A stretch of 64,000 bases of DNA, taken from Metellina segmentata (taxonomy: Eukaryota > Arthropoda > Arachnida > Araneae > Tetragnathidae). Shown here piece after piece: positions 8,485-18,862 of the stretch; positions within the stretch are counted from its first letter, which is position 1; each line of letters opens with the position of its first letter. The notes below the pieces were generated by a model that worked only from the letters and a program-made list of their open reading frames with translations, was not told the origin of the DNA and did no database searches. The stretch covers positions 1-64,000 of the forward strand of contig CANAIC010000159.1 in NCBI GenBank assembly GCA_947359465.1, given 5' to 3'. The position numbers and the translations under genes were made by a program.

Positions 8485-8934
8485 ATGTGTACGTGCTGTA
8501 TATGCCAATTTGCATTGCCTGACCCCTTCTTTTTCATGGATACTATGATCGTTTCATGCGGCCACAAATTCCATTCTCATTGCATAGCAAAATGGGTCGT
8601 CTCTGGCCAGTCGATCTGTCCGTTATGCCGCGGCGAGATAAGCCAACTGGACGTCGATTATTTGAAAATAGTCGACATACATTTCAAGTGGCATCGCGTT
8701 ATGCTAACGGTAATGCGAAAAATTAATTACCGGAACGAAGTCACGGCGTGGATATTTGAAAAAATTCGAAAGGAATTTGACGACTGCCTCCTTTTCCACT
8801 CCATGGACGATGACGGCGAGGAACTGATGAACCTCGACGAAATGGTAAATTTCCTTTGGGACTTTATATGGGATGATCATGACTCTTTGGAATTTTTTTG
8901 CGGCCTGTTAAAAATCTATGGAGCCATCAATTGA
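8485..8934 (+). CDS. RING-H2 protein with the shared C-terminal domain (149 aa)
   Basis: Complete RING-H2: C4, C7, C25, H27, H30, C33, C45, C48. The remainder has KWHRV, then LDEMVNFLW followed by an F..L helix, corresponding to VDR..xFLW in the two other RING proteins, but it lacks the terminal Cys cluster. A TATA-like CTATATAG is about 45 nt upstream. Probable viral E3 ubiquitin ligase; the rest of the domain is unassigned. Confidence 0.85.
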   Translation: MCTCCICQFALPDPFFFMDTMIVSCGHKFHSHCIAKWVVSGQSICPLCRGEISQLDVDYLKIVDIHFKWHRVMLTVMRKINYRNEVTAWIFEKIRKEFDDCLLFHSMDDDGEELMNLDEMVNFLWDFIWDDHDSLEFFCGLLKIYGAIN

Positions 8935-9100
8935 GGAAAAATGTCGTTGTGTGTAAAAAAAATTGGGTAGTGACCAACGTTAGGTTCAATGGAGAGAGAT
9001 TGGGTTATGGACTTGATTGGACCCTTAATTAGATCACAGATAAATTCTGTCTTTAATCTTCCTACATAACCCTTTCGGGTTATCCTTGCTTATTTCTCTC

Positions 9101-9140
9101 CATTGGGAGTGATGGTCAGCTGACCATCATCGACCAATGG
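9101..9140. promoter_or_regulatory. 40-bp palindrome around GATGGTCAGCTGACCATC
   Basis: An 18-bp perfect palindrome (9111-9128) is nested inside an outer CCATTGG / CCAATGG pair. It lies in the 540-bp gap between the 149-aa and 52-aa RING genes, which otherwise shows no gene. CAGCTG is an E-box and CCAAT a possible NF-Y site; a dimeric regulator or cruciform is plausible. Confidence 0.55.
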
Positions 9141-9475
9141 GAAACCTCTCAGCGCGGTTAGCTGCATGTACCGCCTTCTTTATTTTCCCTGGCTGATGAA
9201 AGTCACATGACTAGAAGCCACTCCCCCTTCCCTACTCTCGTAAAACATCGGAACTCGGAGCTCCTCGTGTCATTCAGACGCAGGACTCCGAACCGCATGG
9301 GTTGCAGCAGCTGTCTTTCTTGGATCCAGCTCCTTCTACCTTCCTTTGATACCCCCTCCTGAAGAAACTACCTGTCTTTCGATTCTTTTCGATGTGGAGA
9401 TAAGCGGCGTGCCGCCGCGGGAGCTCCCTAAGTGATTGTCCAGTCCAGTCCAATCTCCGACTTTCGCAAGTCATC

Positions 9476-9634
9476 ATGCCCAAGCGCCCAGTGCAGTGCC
9501 AGCTTTGTTTCGACTGGATGTATATATTCCCAAGATTCAAATGCAATCATTGTTTCCACTACGATTGCCTGACTAGGTGGAAACATCGTCGAGGTGATAC
9601 GTGCCCTGTATGCAAAGGACCCTTGAGAAATTGA
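9476..9634 (+). CDS. Minimal 52-aa RING-H2 protein
   Basis: The whole protein is a RING finger: C8, C11, C23, H25, H28, C31, C43, C46, with only seven residues before and six after. The ATG context is the same as that of the 211-aa RING gene (GTCATCATGCCCAAG). The frame and all eight ligands are preserved in the other arm. With no substrate-binding region it may act as a dimer partner or as a dominant-negative for cellular or viral E3 ligases (inference). A decayed relative of its second half lies at 10,201-10,317. Confidence 0.8.
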   Translation: MPKRPVQCQLCFDWMYIFPRFKCNHCFHYDCLTRWKHRRGDTCPVCKGPLRN

Positions 9635-9724
9635 ATTGCCAAATCAAGGCACAACGGGAAGTTTCCGGATGTTCTCTCCACCTATATAAAGACGAGTCGG
9701 CATAACTTGACACACAGACACACC

Positions 9725-10204
9725 ATGATCCCAGTCGACTCATACAGGGATCGTAAGATCGAGGAATTGAATTCCAAATGGGCTCGTTTTATGACGGATG
9801 CGAGCATAGGATTGCATGCGGCCCAACCTCCCGAGGAAGTTAGAATTGGCATCGACAACTTCTGGGTCGTCTACAAGACTCTAACGGAGACGTTTCCAAA
9901 CGTCGATCTGAATTTTCACCCAATCTTCAGCTGGGAAACCCATCCCCTTACTAAAGACTTCCTATCTACACCACGGGCTTGGAAGAACGGCAATTTAAAA
10001 TGCTTTTGGCGGGACACAATGATCCCGATGTTTTACGAACTGGCTGAATCAGCGTGGAAGCATTCGTTATCGTCGGGAGAATATTTTTCCATTTCAGTCG
10101 ATCAATGGACTCGTTTGGGGTCCGTTATGTTAGAATGGATAAATGAAGTGAACTATTTACACTACACTCGATACCAACACACTGCTCGATTTGTTCGGAG
10201 ATGA
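9725..10204 (+). CDS. 159-aa protein of unknown function
   Basis: The start MIPVDSYRD is chosen because it has a CACC context and lies about 40 nt after a TATATAAAG box; the frame upstream has no ATG. The protein is rich in Trp and aromatic residues (FWVVYKT, HPIFSWETHP, CFWRDTMIPMFYEL, SVDQWTRL), suggesting an all-helical globular fold. There are no Cys clusters, signal peptide or membrane segment. Its last bases overlap the ATG of the RING remnant that follows. Confidence 0.75.
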   Translation: MIPVDSYRDRKIEELNSKWARFMTDASIGLHAAQPPEEVRIGIDNFWVVYKTLTETFPNVDLNFHPIFSWETHPLTKDFLSTPRAWKNGNLKCFWRDTMIPMFYELAESAWKHSLSSGEYFSISVDQWTRLGSVMLEWINEVNYLHYTRYQHTARFVRR

Positions 10205-10317
10205 TGCAAAAGGACCCCAGTTTTCACTACGACTGTCTAGCTATGTGGAGACGACGATGCGATACCTGCCCTGAATTTAAAGAAACTTTGGGACCGAGTG
10301 GATTCTGGGTGATATAA
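10201..10317 (+). pseudogene. RING-finger remnant (38 codons)
   Basis: The frame begins with ATGATG overlapping the stop of the 159-aa gene and encodes FHYDCLAMWRRRCDTCP, matching the second half of the 52-aa RING (FHYDCLTRWKHRRGDTCP) but lacking the first zinc ligands and the last Cys. It is probably the rest of a second small RING gene. Translation by stop-start coupling cannot be excluded. Confidence 0.6.
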
Positions 10318-10487
10318 TACTCACATTATGTTTCATGTATATCCAAGTGTTTTTTTTTTTTTTTTTTTTCATATATCTACTGAAGTTTTCATTATTATGT
10401 ATCGACTGTTTTTCATTATTATGTATCGATTGTTTTTCATATTGTGTGTCATGCACTACTATGTAACGTTGTAAATGAAATAAATAT

Positions 10488-10532
10488 AAGAACTCCCACA
10501 AAAAACCGTTTCGGTTTTTTGTGGGAGTTCTT
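10488..10532 (+). terminator. Perfect 20-bp-stem hairpin followed by T run
   Basis: AAGAACTCCCAC and an A run pair with the mirrored T run and GTGGGAGTTCTT around a short GTTTC loop; nine T follow. AAATAAATAT precedes it. The gap 10,318-10,487 holds a 20-T tract and repeats of CATTATTATGTATCGA but no gene. It could end transcription from either side. Confidence 0.6.
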
Positions 10533-10581
10533 TTTTTTTAATTTTCATTAGGTACCAACCTTGTGCGTGTTTTATTTACAC

Positions 10582-10701
10582 TTAATTTATCTTGGAAACC
10601 ATTAGAAAATCTCTATTGGAACTCTCTATGTACTCTAATTTTTTTGTCCAAACAATTATCACTGTCTGTTTATTTGGCTTCACACCCTTATTCTAATTTA
10701 A
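10582..10701. repeat. 120-bp direct repeat flanking the transposon (left copy)
   Basis: A 120-bp segment bounded at both ends by TTAA is found immediately left of the transposon and again immediately right of it (13,499-13,618). The transposon-free arm has it once (31,147-31,266). A normal TTAA insertion would duplicate only four bases. Confidence 0.9.
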
Positions 10702-13498
10702 GGTATACGTATACGTTTATTTATCGATTTTCAGTCAAATAACTGATTTTTTTATTTTGATGCAGAAATATAGTTTGAACTTTTAGCTTTCTAAATCACT
10801 TTGAATTTTGTCTCTAGGTCAATTAGAACGCCAGTTATGACGTTTTTAGAAATGCATGTCAGCTATATTTTAAACCGGAAGTTGCCTTCTGCATACCGGA
10901 AATTCTTTCTCGATTTCGAAACTTGTCAAAAAAACACCTATAAATATTTTTTTAATGCTTCAAAATATGCCAAAACATTTATTTTAGCATTTTGAGATAT
11001 TTTAAAATTAATATTTTTAAATTAAAGCGTCTGGCAATGATTTTATTTGTGTTTTAAGTAAGCCAAAAGTGGCTTCATGTTGTGTATTTACATTTGAATT
11101 TTGTTTTGCGCGTATGCTTTTCGTTCTTGAAATCTTGCATTTAAAACAGATTCTTATTTTATTCTACCTACTTTTTAATCAACTTTGGTAGTTTGTCAGC
11201 TTATTTACAAACTATGGGGAAAACTCCAGCTCGTAAACGCAAGAGACACTTTCATGGAAATCGCTTTTCGAAAGCGACTCAGTTGCCCACGGCAAGTGAA
11301 AAGAAACTTGAATTGTTTCCAAATGCATCTGTAAAAGCCTGTGCAGAACTATCAGGAAACAGGATATGTGATTCTGAGATATTGGCGGACGTTTTTTCTA
11401 CAGTTTGCTGCCCTTCTTGTTTGAATGCTGGACTGTTGTTGAAGGAAGATAGCAGATTTGGTTTGTGCTCACATTTTTCCCTTCAATGTCAAAATTGTGC
11501 ATTTGTAAAAGGGTTTTCTTCTTCTAAAAAAATAGGACACTTGCCAGAAATTAATACTCGTTTGGTTTACGCGTTGCGACAACTTGGAAAAGGTATGAAT
11601 GGCGCTGAAAAACTTTGTTCTACGTTAAATCTGCCACCTCCACCAAGCAGAAACTCTTATACGGCTCACGAAAAGAAGCTTTTAGATGCAGTTCAAGAAG
11701 TCTCCCAAGCCTCGATGATAAATGCCGCAGAAGAAGTGAAGTTGTTAAAAGGGAATGCTTCTCATCAAACACAGGAATGCGGTGTATCTGTTGACGGCAC
11801 TTGGCAGCGCAGGGGCTATTCTTCGCTGAATGGTTGCGTCTCGGCAATAAGCATCGACACCGGGAAAGTTTTAGATGTTGCAGTGCTGTCTGCATATTGT
11901 CCAACTTGCAAAAAACTTCAAAAACTCCCCAAAAAGGAAGAATATGAACAAAAAAAGGCAGATCATGTTTGCCAGTGTAATTATGTAGGATCTGCACATC
12001 ACATGGAGACTGTCGGTGCATCTCAAATATTCAAAAGGTCAGAAATTTCACGAGGCCTTAAATATATACACTATTATGGTGATGGGGATTCGAAAGGTTT
12101 CACTGAAGTCAAAGACACGTATGGCAAGGACAGTGTCACCAAACTTGAATGCATTGGTCACATACAAAAAAGAGTGGGCACACACCTTCGACAACTGAAA
12201 AAGAAAACTAAAGGACTTTCTGGAAAGGGAAAACTGACCAATACTTTTATCGACCGTCTTCAGAATTACTACGGCATAGCTGTTCGTGACAATGTGGGGA
12301 ACATAGATAAGATGCAACAAAGTGTTATTGCTGTACTCTTTCACTGTGCATCAACTACAGCGAATCCTATGCATGGACAGTGTCCGACTGGGGAAAAAAG
12401 CTGGTGTTTTCATCAAAGAGCTATTGCTCAAAGTAAAACTCCAGAGCAAAAGTACACAGGCCTCCCCAAATACATATTAGCTGCTGTGAAACCTGTATAC
12501 ATGAAGCTTTGTTCTCGTGAATTGCTCAGCAAATGTCTTCATGGAAAGACACAAAACGCCAATGAATGTTTTAACGCTTCCATATGGCAGAGGGTATCTA
12601 AAAATGTGTTTGCGGTGTTGAAAACAGTACGTTTAGGTGCATTTGACGCTGTAATCCAATTTAATGATGGGTATCGTGGTTGCCTCAAAGTGCTAGAACA
12701 ACTTGGGTTTGAAAGTTTGGGACGATACACTGAGGAACGTTACAATTACTTAGACAAACTCCGCGTGAACGAATCTGTACGACACTCTACCCCTATGGCA
12801 AAACGGCGAAGAAAAATTCTGAAAGCTACCAGAAAGAAAAAATCTACACAATCTGAAAAGACAGAAGGTGTCTCTTACCAATCAGGTGGATTTTAACTGG
12901 GTATTAATCCTTTTTTTAAAGGAATTCTGTGATTATATTACATTTTTGGCTTTTTCTCAAAACCACTATTTTCAAATATGTTACTTTCCATTTTACACAA
13001 TATATCCAAAAGTTTACATTCAATTGCTTAGAAACTTTCTGTGTATGTTCGTAACTAACAAATGTAAGTGTTGAACTATTATTATGAAATTAGATTGGTA
13101 ATTTAAGATTTTCTGGGATTTTAAAGTATGAAATTGACAGGTTTTTTTAATTTTTTGAACAATTGTGGGAATTATGAAACACGTAGGCACATATCTTCAC
13201 CAAATTTAAAGATAATGCTTAGATAATCTTCCAAGTCTAGCAATACTGTCCTTCAAGTGTTTTTAAGTGTCATTTTTTGGAAAATAGTATTTTGTTTTTG
13301 TAATTTCACGTTAAGCGTGACTATCACTTTTTGAGTTTTTTTTGACAGTTTTATGCCATTAATTCAAAATATTAAGAAAAATTTTGTCTTCTGTTGTGTT
13401 ACACTGTTGTTATAACTTATAATGAAATGAAAAACACAAAAAAAAATTGGGAAAATATAATTATTTTGAAAATTTGTCTCCGAACGTATACGTATACC
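10702..13498 (+). mobile_element. 2.8-kb TTAA-type DNA transposon, left arm only
   Basis: The ends are 16-bp perfect terminal inverted repeats GGTATACGTATACGTT, themselves containing the palindrome GTATACGTATAC, and TTAA abuts both ends. It carries one transposase gene. TTAA targeting and GG termini fit the Kolobok superfamily. The other arm lacks it, so it entered after the arms formed or entered only one variant. The gaps 10,702-11,213 and 12,897-13,498 contain no other gene. Confidence 0.9.
11214..12896 (+). CDS. Kolobok/Mutator-like transposase (560 aa)
   Basis: The N-terminus is basic (KTPARKRKRHF) and is followed by a CCPSC...CQNC zinc-finger-like cluster (~65-105). The catalytic region shows VSVDGTWQRRGYSSLNG, then YYGDGDSKGF, then LECIGHIQKRVG, and later CPTGEKSWC and a C-terminal QNANECFN, in the order seen in the widespread metazoan 'Mutator-like transposase' family (DDE-type, Asp of DGTW and Asp of GDGDS as likely acidic residues). 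The C-terminus is basic. The frame is intact, suggesting recent activity. Start taken as the first ATG. Confidence 0.88.
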   Translation: MGKTPARKRKRHFHGNRFSKATQLPTASEKKLELFPNASVKACAELSGNRICDSEILADVFSTVCCPSCLNAGLLLKEDSRFGLCSHFSLQCQNCAFVKGFSSSKKIGHLPEINTRLVYALRQLGKGMNGAEKLCSTLNLPPPPSRNSYTAHEKKLLDAVQEVSQASMINAAEEVKLLKGNASHQTQECGVSVDGTWQRRGYSSLNGCVSAISIDTGKVLDVAVLSAYCPTCKKLQKLPKKEEYEQKKADHVCQCNYVGSAHHMETVGASQIFKRSEISRGLKYIHYYGDGDSKGFTEVKDTYGKDSVTKLECIGHIQKRVGTHLRQLKKKTKGLSGKGKLTNTFIDRLQNYYGIAVRDNVGNIDKMQQSVIAVLFHCASTTANPMHGQCPTGEKSWCFHQRAIAQSKTPEQKYTGLPKYILAAVKPVYMKLCSRELLSKCLHGKTQNANECFNASIWQRVSKNVFAVLKTVRLGAFDAVIQFNDGYRGCLKVLEQLGFESLGRYTEERYNYLDKLRVNESVRHSTPMAKRRRKILKATRKKKSTQSEKTEGVSYQSGGF

Positions 13499-13618
13499 TT
13501 AATTTATCTTGGAAACCATTAGAAAATCTCTATTGGAACTCTCTATGTACTCTAATTTTTTTGTCCAAACAATTATCACTGTCTGTTTATTTGGCTTCAC
13601 ACCCTTATTCTAATTTAA
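13499..13618. repeat. 120-bp direct repeat flanking the transposon (right copy)
   Basis: Same 120 bp as 10,582-10,701, beginning and ending at TTAA. Beyond it is an AATAAA-containing 3' region for the spliced gene on the minus strand. Confidence 0.9.
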
Positions 13619-13760
13619 TACAAATCGAATAAACCACACATACATGAGATTAATATATTTTTATTGACATTATATCATTACTTAAAATTGGGGACCAGGT
13701 CGATGTAGGAAAATACATCCCTCATGCAGAGTCTTAAGCCAGCCTTTATCCGTTGGCGGG

Positions 13761-15412
13761 TTAGAGTCGGCGGAGTTGCAGTGGAATGTGAATCTGAAAG
13801 AAATGTAAGTCTAAATAAGGATTCTGAAAGTTATCAATAGAATTTTCAAATAAAGTCGGCGGCGGAGTTGCAACTGAATGTGAGAATCTGAAAGAGTCTA
13901 AATAAGGTTTCTGAAAGTTATCAATAGAATTTTCAAATAAAGTCGGCGGCGGAGTTGCAACTGAATGTGAGAATCTGAAAGAGTCTAAATAAGGTTTCTG
14001 AAAGTTATCAATAGAATTTTCAAATAAAGTCGGCGGCGGAGTTGCAACTGAATGTGAGAATCTGAAAGAGTCTAAATAAGGTTTCTGAAAGTTATCAATA
14101 GAATTTTTAAATAAAGTCGGCGGCGGAGTAGCAACTGAATGTGAGAATCTGAAAGAGTCTAAATAAGGTTTCTGAAAGTTATCAATAGAATTTTTAAATA
14201 AAGTCGGCGGCGGAGTTGCAACTGAATGTGAGAATCTGAAAGAGTCTAAATAAGGTTTCTGAAAGTTATCAATAGAATTTTTAAATAAAGTCGGCGGCGG
14301 AGTTGCAACTCAATGTGAGAATCTCAAAGAGTCTAAATAAGGTTTCTGAAAGTTATCAATAGAATTTTTAAATAAAGTCGGCGGCGGAGTTGCAACTGAA
14401 TGTGAGAATCTGAAAGAGTCTAAAAAGGAATTGGATTCTGAAAGGTGAATTATACTCCATCAAGGAGTGATTTTCAAGGTCATTTTTTTAAAGGTAATTT
14501 ATACACTATTGTAAATAATTTACATTATTGTAAATAATTTACATAATTACCTAATTGTCTTTGATGATGTTGACGCTGAGATTTGACTGACGATCTACAT
14601 CGACGGTCGGATCTGGATTTGGATCTTCTGAAGTGGGGTAGCCACCTTGATTGATAACTTGGTCCTGGTGAAATTCTATCCGGCATCCTAGGCCTGTCCG
14701 GAATTCTTGCGATGCTCGTAACCCGGGGTGGCGAGATAATCCTGGCAGGCGACGAGGTACGCCGGGGTGATGAGATGCGGGAGTCTTGATGTCGGAGCGG
14801 CGACGAGGTACGCCGGTGTGATGAGATGCGGGAGTCTTGATGCCGGGGTGGAGAGATAATCCTGGCAGGCGACGAGGTACGCCGGGGTGATGAGATGCGG
14901 GAGTCTTGATGTCGGAGCTGCGACGAGGTACGCCGGTGTGATGAGATGCGGGAGTCTTGATGCCGGGGTGGAGAGATAATCCTGGCAGGCGACGAGGTAC
15001 GCCGGGGTGATGAGATGCGGGAGTCTTGATGCCGGGGTGGAGAGATAATCCTGGCAGGCGACGAGGTACGCCGGGGTGATGAGATGCGGGAGTCTTGATG
15101 CCGGAGCGGCGACGGGGTACGCTGGTGTGAGTGGTTGGATTCTTGATAAAAAAATAAATTTAGAATTACTTCTGAAACTATACAATCTTATAAAAAAAAG
15201 TTTACCTGTTTTGGGCCCAAAAAACCACTGCAAAAAAAAACGAAAGCAAATATACTTACCTTGTTAAAAAAAAAAAAATGAATATGTATTAAGGAATCTG
15301 GAAAAGACTTACCTGTTTTAGGCCAAAAGCTGCTGTAAAAGAAACCAAAATGAAATAATGTATTTATTGATAGTATACCGTTTGAAGAGATTGAAGTTTC
15401 TGAAGAAGACAT
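13761..15412 (-). CDS. Spliced Arg/Ser-rich (SR-like) protein gene, left copy
   Basis: Mirror of the gene at 29,353-31,004. Predicted exons on the minus strand are 15,412-15,379, 15,332-15,313, 15,227-15,206, 15,141-14,551 and 14,437-13,761. The single-frame 181-codon ORF that covers exon 4 (14,688-15,233) is another frame of the same repeat and is not favoured, because the Arg/Ser frame continues in phase across all predicted junctions. Evidence and caveats are given for the right copy. Confidence 0.6.
13812..14420. repeat. Seven 87-bp tandem repeats in the last exon of the spliced gene
   Basis: Period 87 bp (29 codons), nearly identical units containing GTTGCAACTCCGCCGCCG in the gene direction. 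One unit has a TGA where the others have TCA; the same change is present in the other arm. Each unit also contains TTGATAACTTTCAG, a good branch-point plus 3' splice-site match. Confidence 0.9.
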
Positions 15413-15645
15413 TCTCGAAATCCTAGAGAGGAGAATATGAAAATTTTGAGCACACACACACACATATATATATATATATCATATTTCATATTTCAAGAAT
15501 GGGTCATGAGAATATGTTAGCTATGTGAGCCCACCCAACGTGATGAGGATTTTCGGCCATGACAGATTTAAGGTGCACCAAAAATATATATATATATATA
15601 TAATAATTTATCGGTTTACGTTATACTAACCTTTATTGTGTGTTT

Positions 15646-16335
15646 TCAATCAGAGTCATCGATGATTTGCACCCTCGAGTGATGGAAGGCATATGCCCGT
15701 CTGCATCGATCAGACTCGTATATTGTGAACAGGGGCGTTCTGACGCAATTGTCGCACCAGTTTCGTTCACGTGTCGTTTCCCAAAATATTCGATGTCCGA
15801 ATCCGCATTCTAAATGTGATAGGACATCTAATATTGCAAATGTCGCTCCCCACGTCGTGTCATTTACCATTGTATTGTTACAATGAATACATAAATGTAA
15901 AACTTCACGTGTTTCCAAATGTGTCCACTTACTATATCTCCATATTATATGACCGTTCCTTCGGAAACTTTCCATTTTAGTCATGTAATGGGAGTATAAA
16001 TCGCGCGGAAGCGGTCGTAAGTCTTCCCAATTCCAATCCCTTAATATTTCCGACCGTTCCGTTTGTATTTCACTGTTAAACACATCGTCGAAAGGTTCGT
16101 CGTAACCCAACGCGATGCGATCGTCAGTGCATACTGGTGTCGCGTTGTAATTTAACAAGTTTACCCATTTACGTACTTTAACTGCAAACCACATTTTAAT
16201 CACGTCGACAGTCAAAGAAACTGGTAACGCTAATGAAAATAGTGCAAAATACATTTGTGCGTGAGTCGCCACTGCTATTGTCGCCCCTTTTTTTAAATTC
16301 ATTGGTGTGTATATCGGCAATAACTGTTCCTCCAT
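15646..16335 (-). CDS. 229-aa protein of unknown function, left copy
   Basis: Mirror of 28,428-29,117; no differences seen in the protein. The gap between this stop and the spliced gene (15,413-15,645) holds two short TA/CA microsatellites and no gene. Confidence 0.75.
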   Translation of the reverse strand: MEEQLLPIYTPMNLKKGATIAVATHAQMYFALFSLALPVSLTVDVIKMWFAVKVRKWVNLLNYNATPVCTDDRIALGYDEPFDDVFNSEIQTERSEILRDWNWEDLRPLPRDLYSHYMTKMESFRRNGHIIWRYSKWTHLETREVLHLCIHCNNTMVNDTTWGATFAILDVLSHLECGFGHRIFWETTRERNWCDNCVRTPLFTIYESDRCRRAYAFHHSRVQIIDDSD

Positions 16336-17244
16336 TGCTGATTCCAATATATCCCTGAAATTAAAACAAATATTATAAAATATTTTGGGAAAATACATAT
16401 TATTTACAAGACAAAGGGTTTGGTGTCTTGTTTATGAGGTGTCGGTGGCGTTTCATTCTCGTCTCCCCAATAAAGTCCTCGACGAATTTATAATAAATGG
16501 CTTAGGTTATTACTACTACTTATGATGTCGGTGGCGTGCCTTCCTACGCTAATTCGTCTCCCATCAAAGTCCCCGTAGACGAGCGGGATTGTACATGTGT
16601 TTATGAGGTAGTCGTGTCGGTGGCCCGTCATCCTCTTGCAACGAGGGAGTCGCTATCGATGAAGTCAACTGGTTCGTGGTGAAAATCGATACGGAACGCG
16701 ACTGGTCGTAAACGGAGTGTAATAAAGTAACATCGAGATTAGACGAGTTTTTTTTCAAAAGTGCCCACATCGATCATTGGGAAAAGCTCCATTACCCATG
16801 TAGACAATGTAAAAGCAAATTGTGTAAAGTGCAAAAGGCGTTCCTCACCTAGAGAAGAATTGCAAAGAGAGTACCATGATATATACATATATACACATAT
16901 ATATATATATATATATATTGTATATATCATGGTACTATTAAGAACTACATAGAAAAAATAGAGAGAGTATAAAATATTATACGGATATTATATACGAAAG
17001 CATTCAGGGAGTCGCTATCGATGAAGTCAACTGGTTCGTGGTGAAAATCGATACGGAACGCGACTGGTCGTAAACGGAGTGTAATAAAGTAACATCGAGA
17101 TTAGACGAGTTTTTTTTCAAAAGTGCCCACATCGATCATTGGGAAAAGCTCCATTACCCATGTAGACAATGTAAAAGCAAATTGTGTAAAGTGCAAAAGG
17201 CGTTCCTCACCTAGAGAAGAATTGCAAAGAGAGTACCATGATAT

Positions 17245-17280
<36 letters not shown>

Positions 17281-17601
17281 TGTATATATCATGGTACTAT
17301 TAAGAACTACATAGAAAAAATAGAGAGAGTATAAAATATTATACGGATATTATATACGAAAGCATTCAGGGAGTCGCTATCGATGAAGTCAACTGGTTCG
17401 TGGTGAAAATCGATACGGAACGCGACTGGTCGTAAACGGAGTGTAATAAAGTAACAACGAGATTAGACGAGTTTTTTTCAAAAGTGCCCGCATCGATCAT
17501 TGGGAAAAGCTTGATTACCTATGTAGACAATGTAAAAACAAATTGTGTCCAGTGCAAAAGGCGTTCCTCACCTAGAGAAGAATTGCAAAGGGAGTACCAT
17601 G

Positions 17602-18010
<409 letters not shown>

Positions 18011-18030
18011 TCTATCTATATATATTCATG

Positions 18031-18290
18031 TCTTGAATGCCGGATTATTTTACTGACACTAGAAACCTTCTTCAATGTATTCATCACGATCAAATAAATT
18101 CCACTCGCTACTTTTATCATGTCAACTCTGGGATGGTACACTTATCCAAATCGAGGAACGGTCACTCTTTTGGTCGATTACACATTTAAGTGGAGCTCTA
18201 ACCGATCCAATCTGGGCATCTAATTGGCATAGAGACTCCCCGCTATTTGAACCGTGTGCTCCACCTTTTTTCAAGCGATTTTAAAGTAGT
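18031..18290 (-). pseudogene. Decayed copy of the 122-aa gene
   Basis: On the minus strand it shares the TATA-like leader and parts of the neighbour at 18,363-18,731 (an AGTTGACATGATAAAAGTAG segment and the ACATTGAAGAAGG segment) but the frame is interrupted and the centre is deleted. Confidence 0.75.
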
Positions 18291-18362
18291 TGGTAAATAC
18301 CTTTATTTCGGACGTCGTTCCATTTACTGTATTTTGGCTTCTTCCAATTTATCGAATTCAGG

Positions 18363-18731
18363 TTACGACTCATGTCGTTCTTCCATCATGTCTTGAATAT
18401 CCGATTTTTTTACTGAGTCATTAGAAACCTTCTTCAATGTATTCATCATGTTCAAATAAATTTCACTCGCTACTTTTATCATGTAAACTGTCAACTCTGG
18501 TATGCTACACTTATCCAGATCGAGAAACCATACATGGTCACCCTTTTGGTCTCCAAAGTGTTTTAAAAATTGGATACAATTATCGTCCAGGTTAACATTT
18601 TCCCACAACATATTCACTTTGGTCGATTGCACATTTAAGTGGAGTTTCACCGATGCAATCTCGGCATCTAATTTGGTAGTGGGAAAAGAGTTGGCATGGA
18701 GACTCCCCACTATTTGAACTGCGTGCTCCAT
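18363..18731 (-). CDS. 122-aa protein, multi-copy family, left copy
   Basis: Intact and identical in frame to 26,046-26,414, where it is described. Four further broken copies lie outside the palindrome, so the two arm copies appear to be the only functional ones here. Confidence 0.72.
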   Translation of the reverse strand: MEHAVQIVGSLHANSFPTTKLDAEIASVKLHLNVQSTKVNMLWENVNLDDNCIQFLKHFGDQKGDHVWFLDLDKCSIPELTVYMIKVASEIYLNMMNTLKKVSNDSVKKSDIQDMMEERHES

Positions 18732-18862
18732 CTTTTATCAAACGACTTTAAAGTAGTTGGTGAATACCTTTATATATTCATCCTATGTTACTCCAATGAG
18801 GGACATGAGTTCTCGCGGGGATCGTGGTTTACCACCATACGCTTGCGGACAACCATTCATGG

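Noticed and set aside
9191..9216. Hammerhead-like core CTGATGA + AGTC-ACAT-GACT stem + GAA
   Set aside because: GAA is followed by G instead of A, and no upstream sequence can form stems I or III; chance match.
9274..9546. 90-codon minus-strand ORF
   Set aside because: Antisense to the complete 52-aa RING gene and its leader; no TATA box on its strand.
14688..15233. 181-codon Pro/Leu/Ala repeat ORF
   Set aside because: All three frames of the repeat are open; the Arg/Ser frame joins predicted exons in phase and ends in an SR-type tail, so it is preferred.
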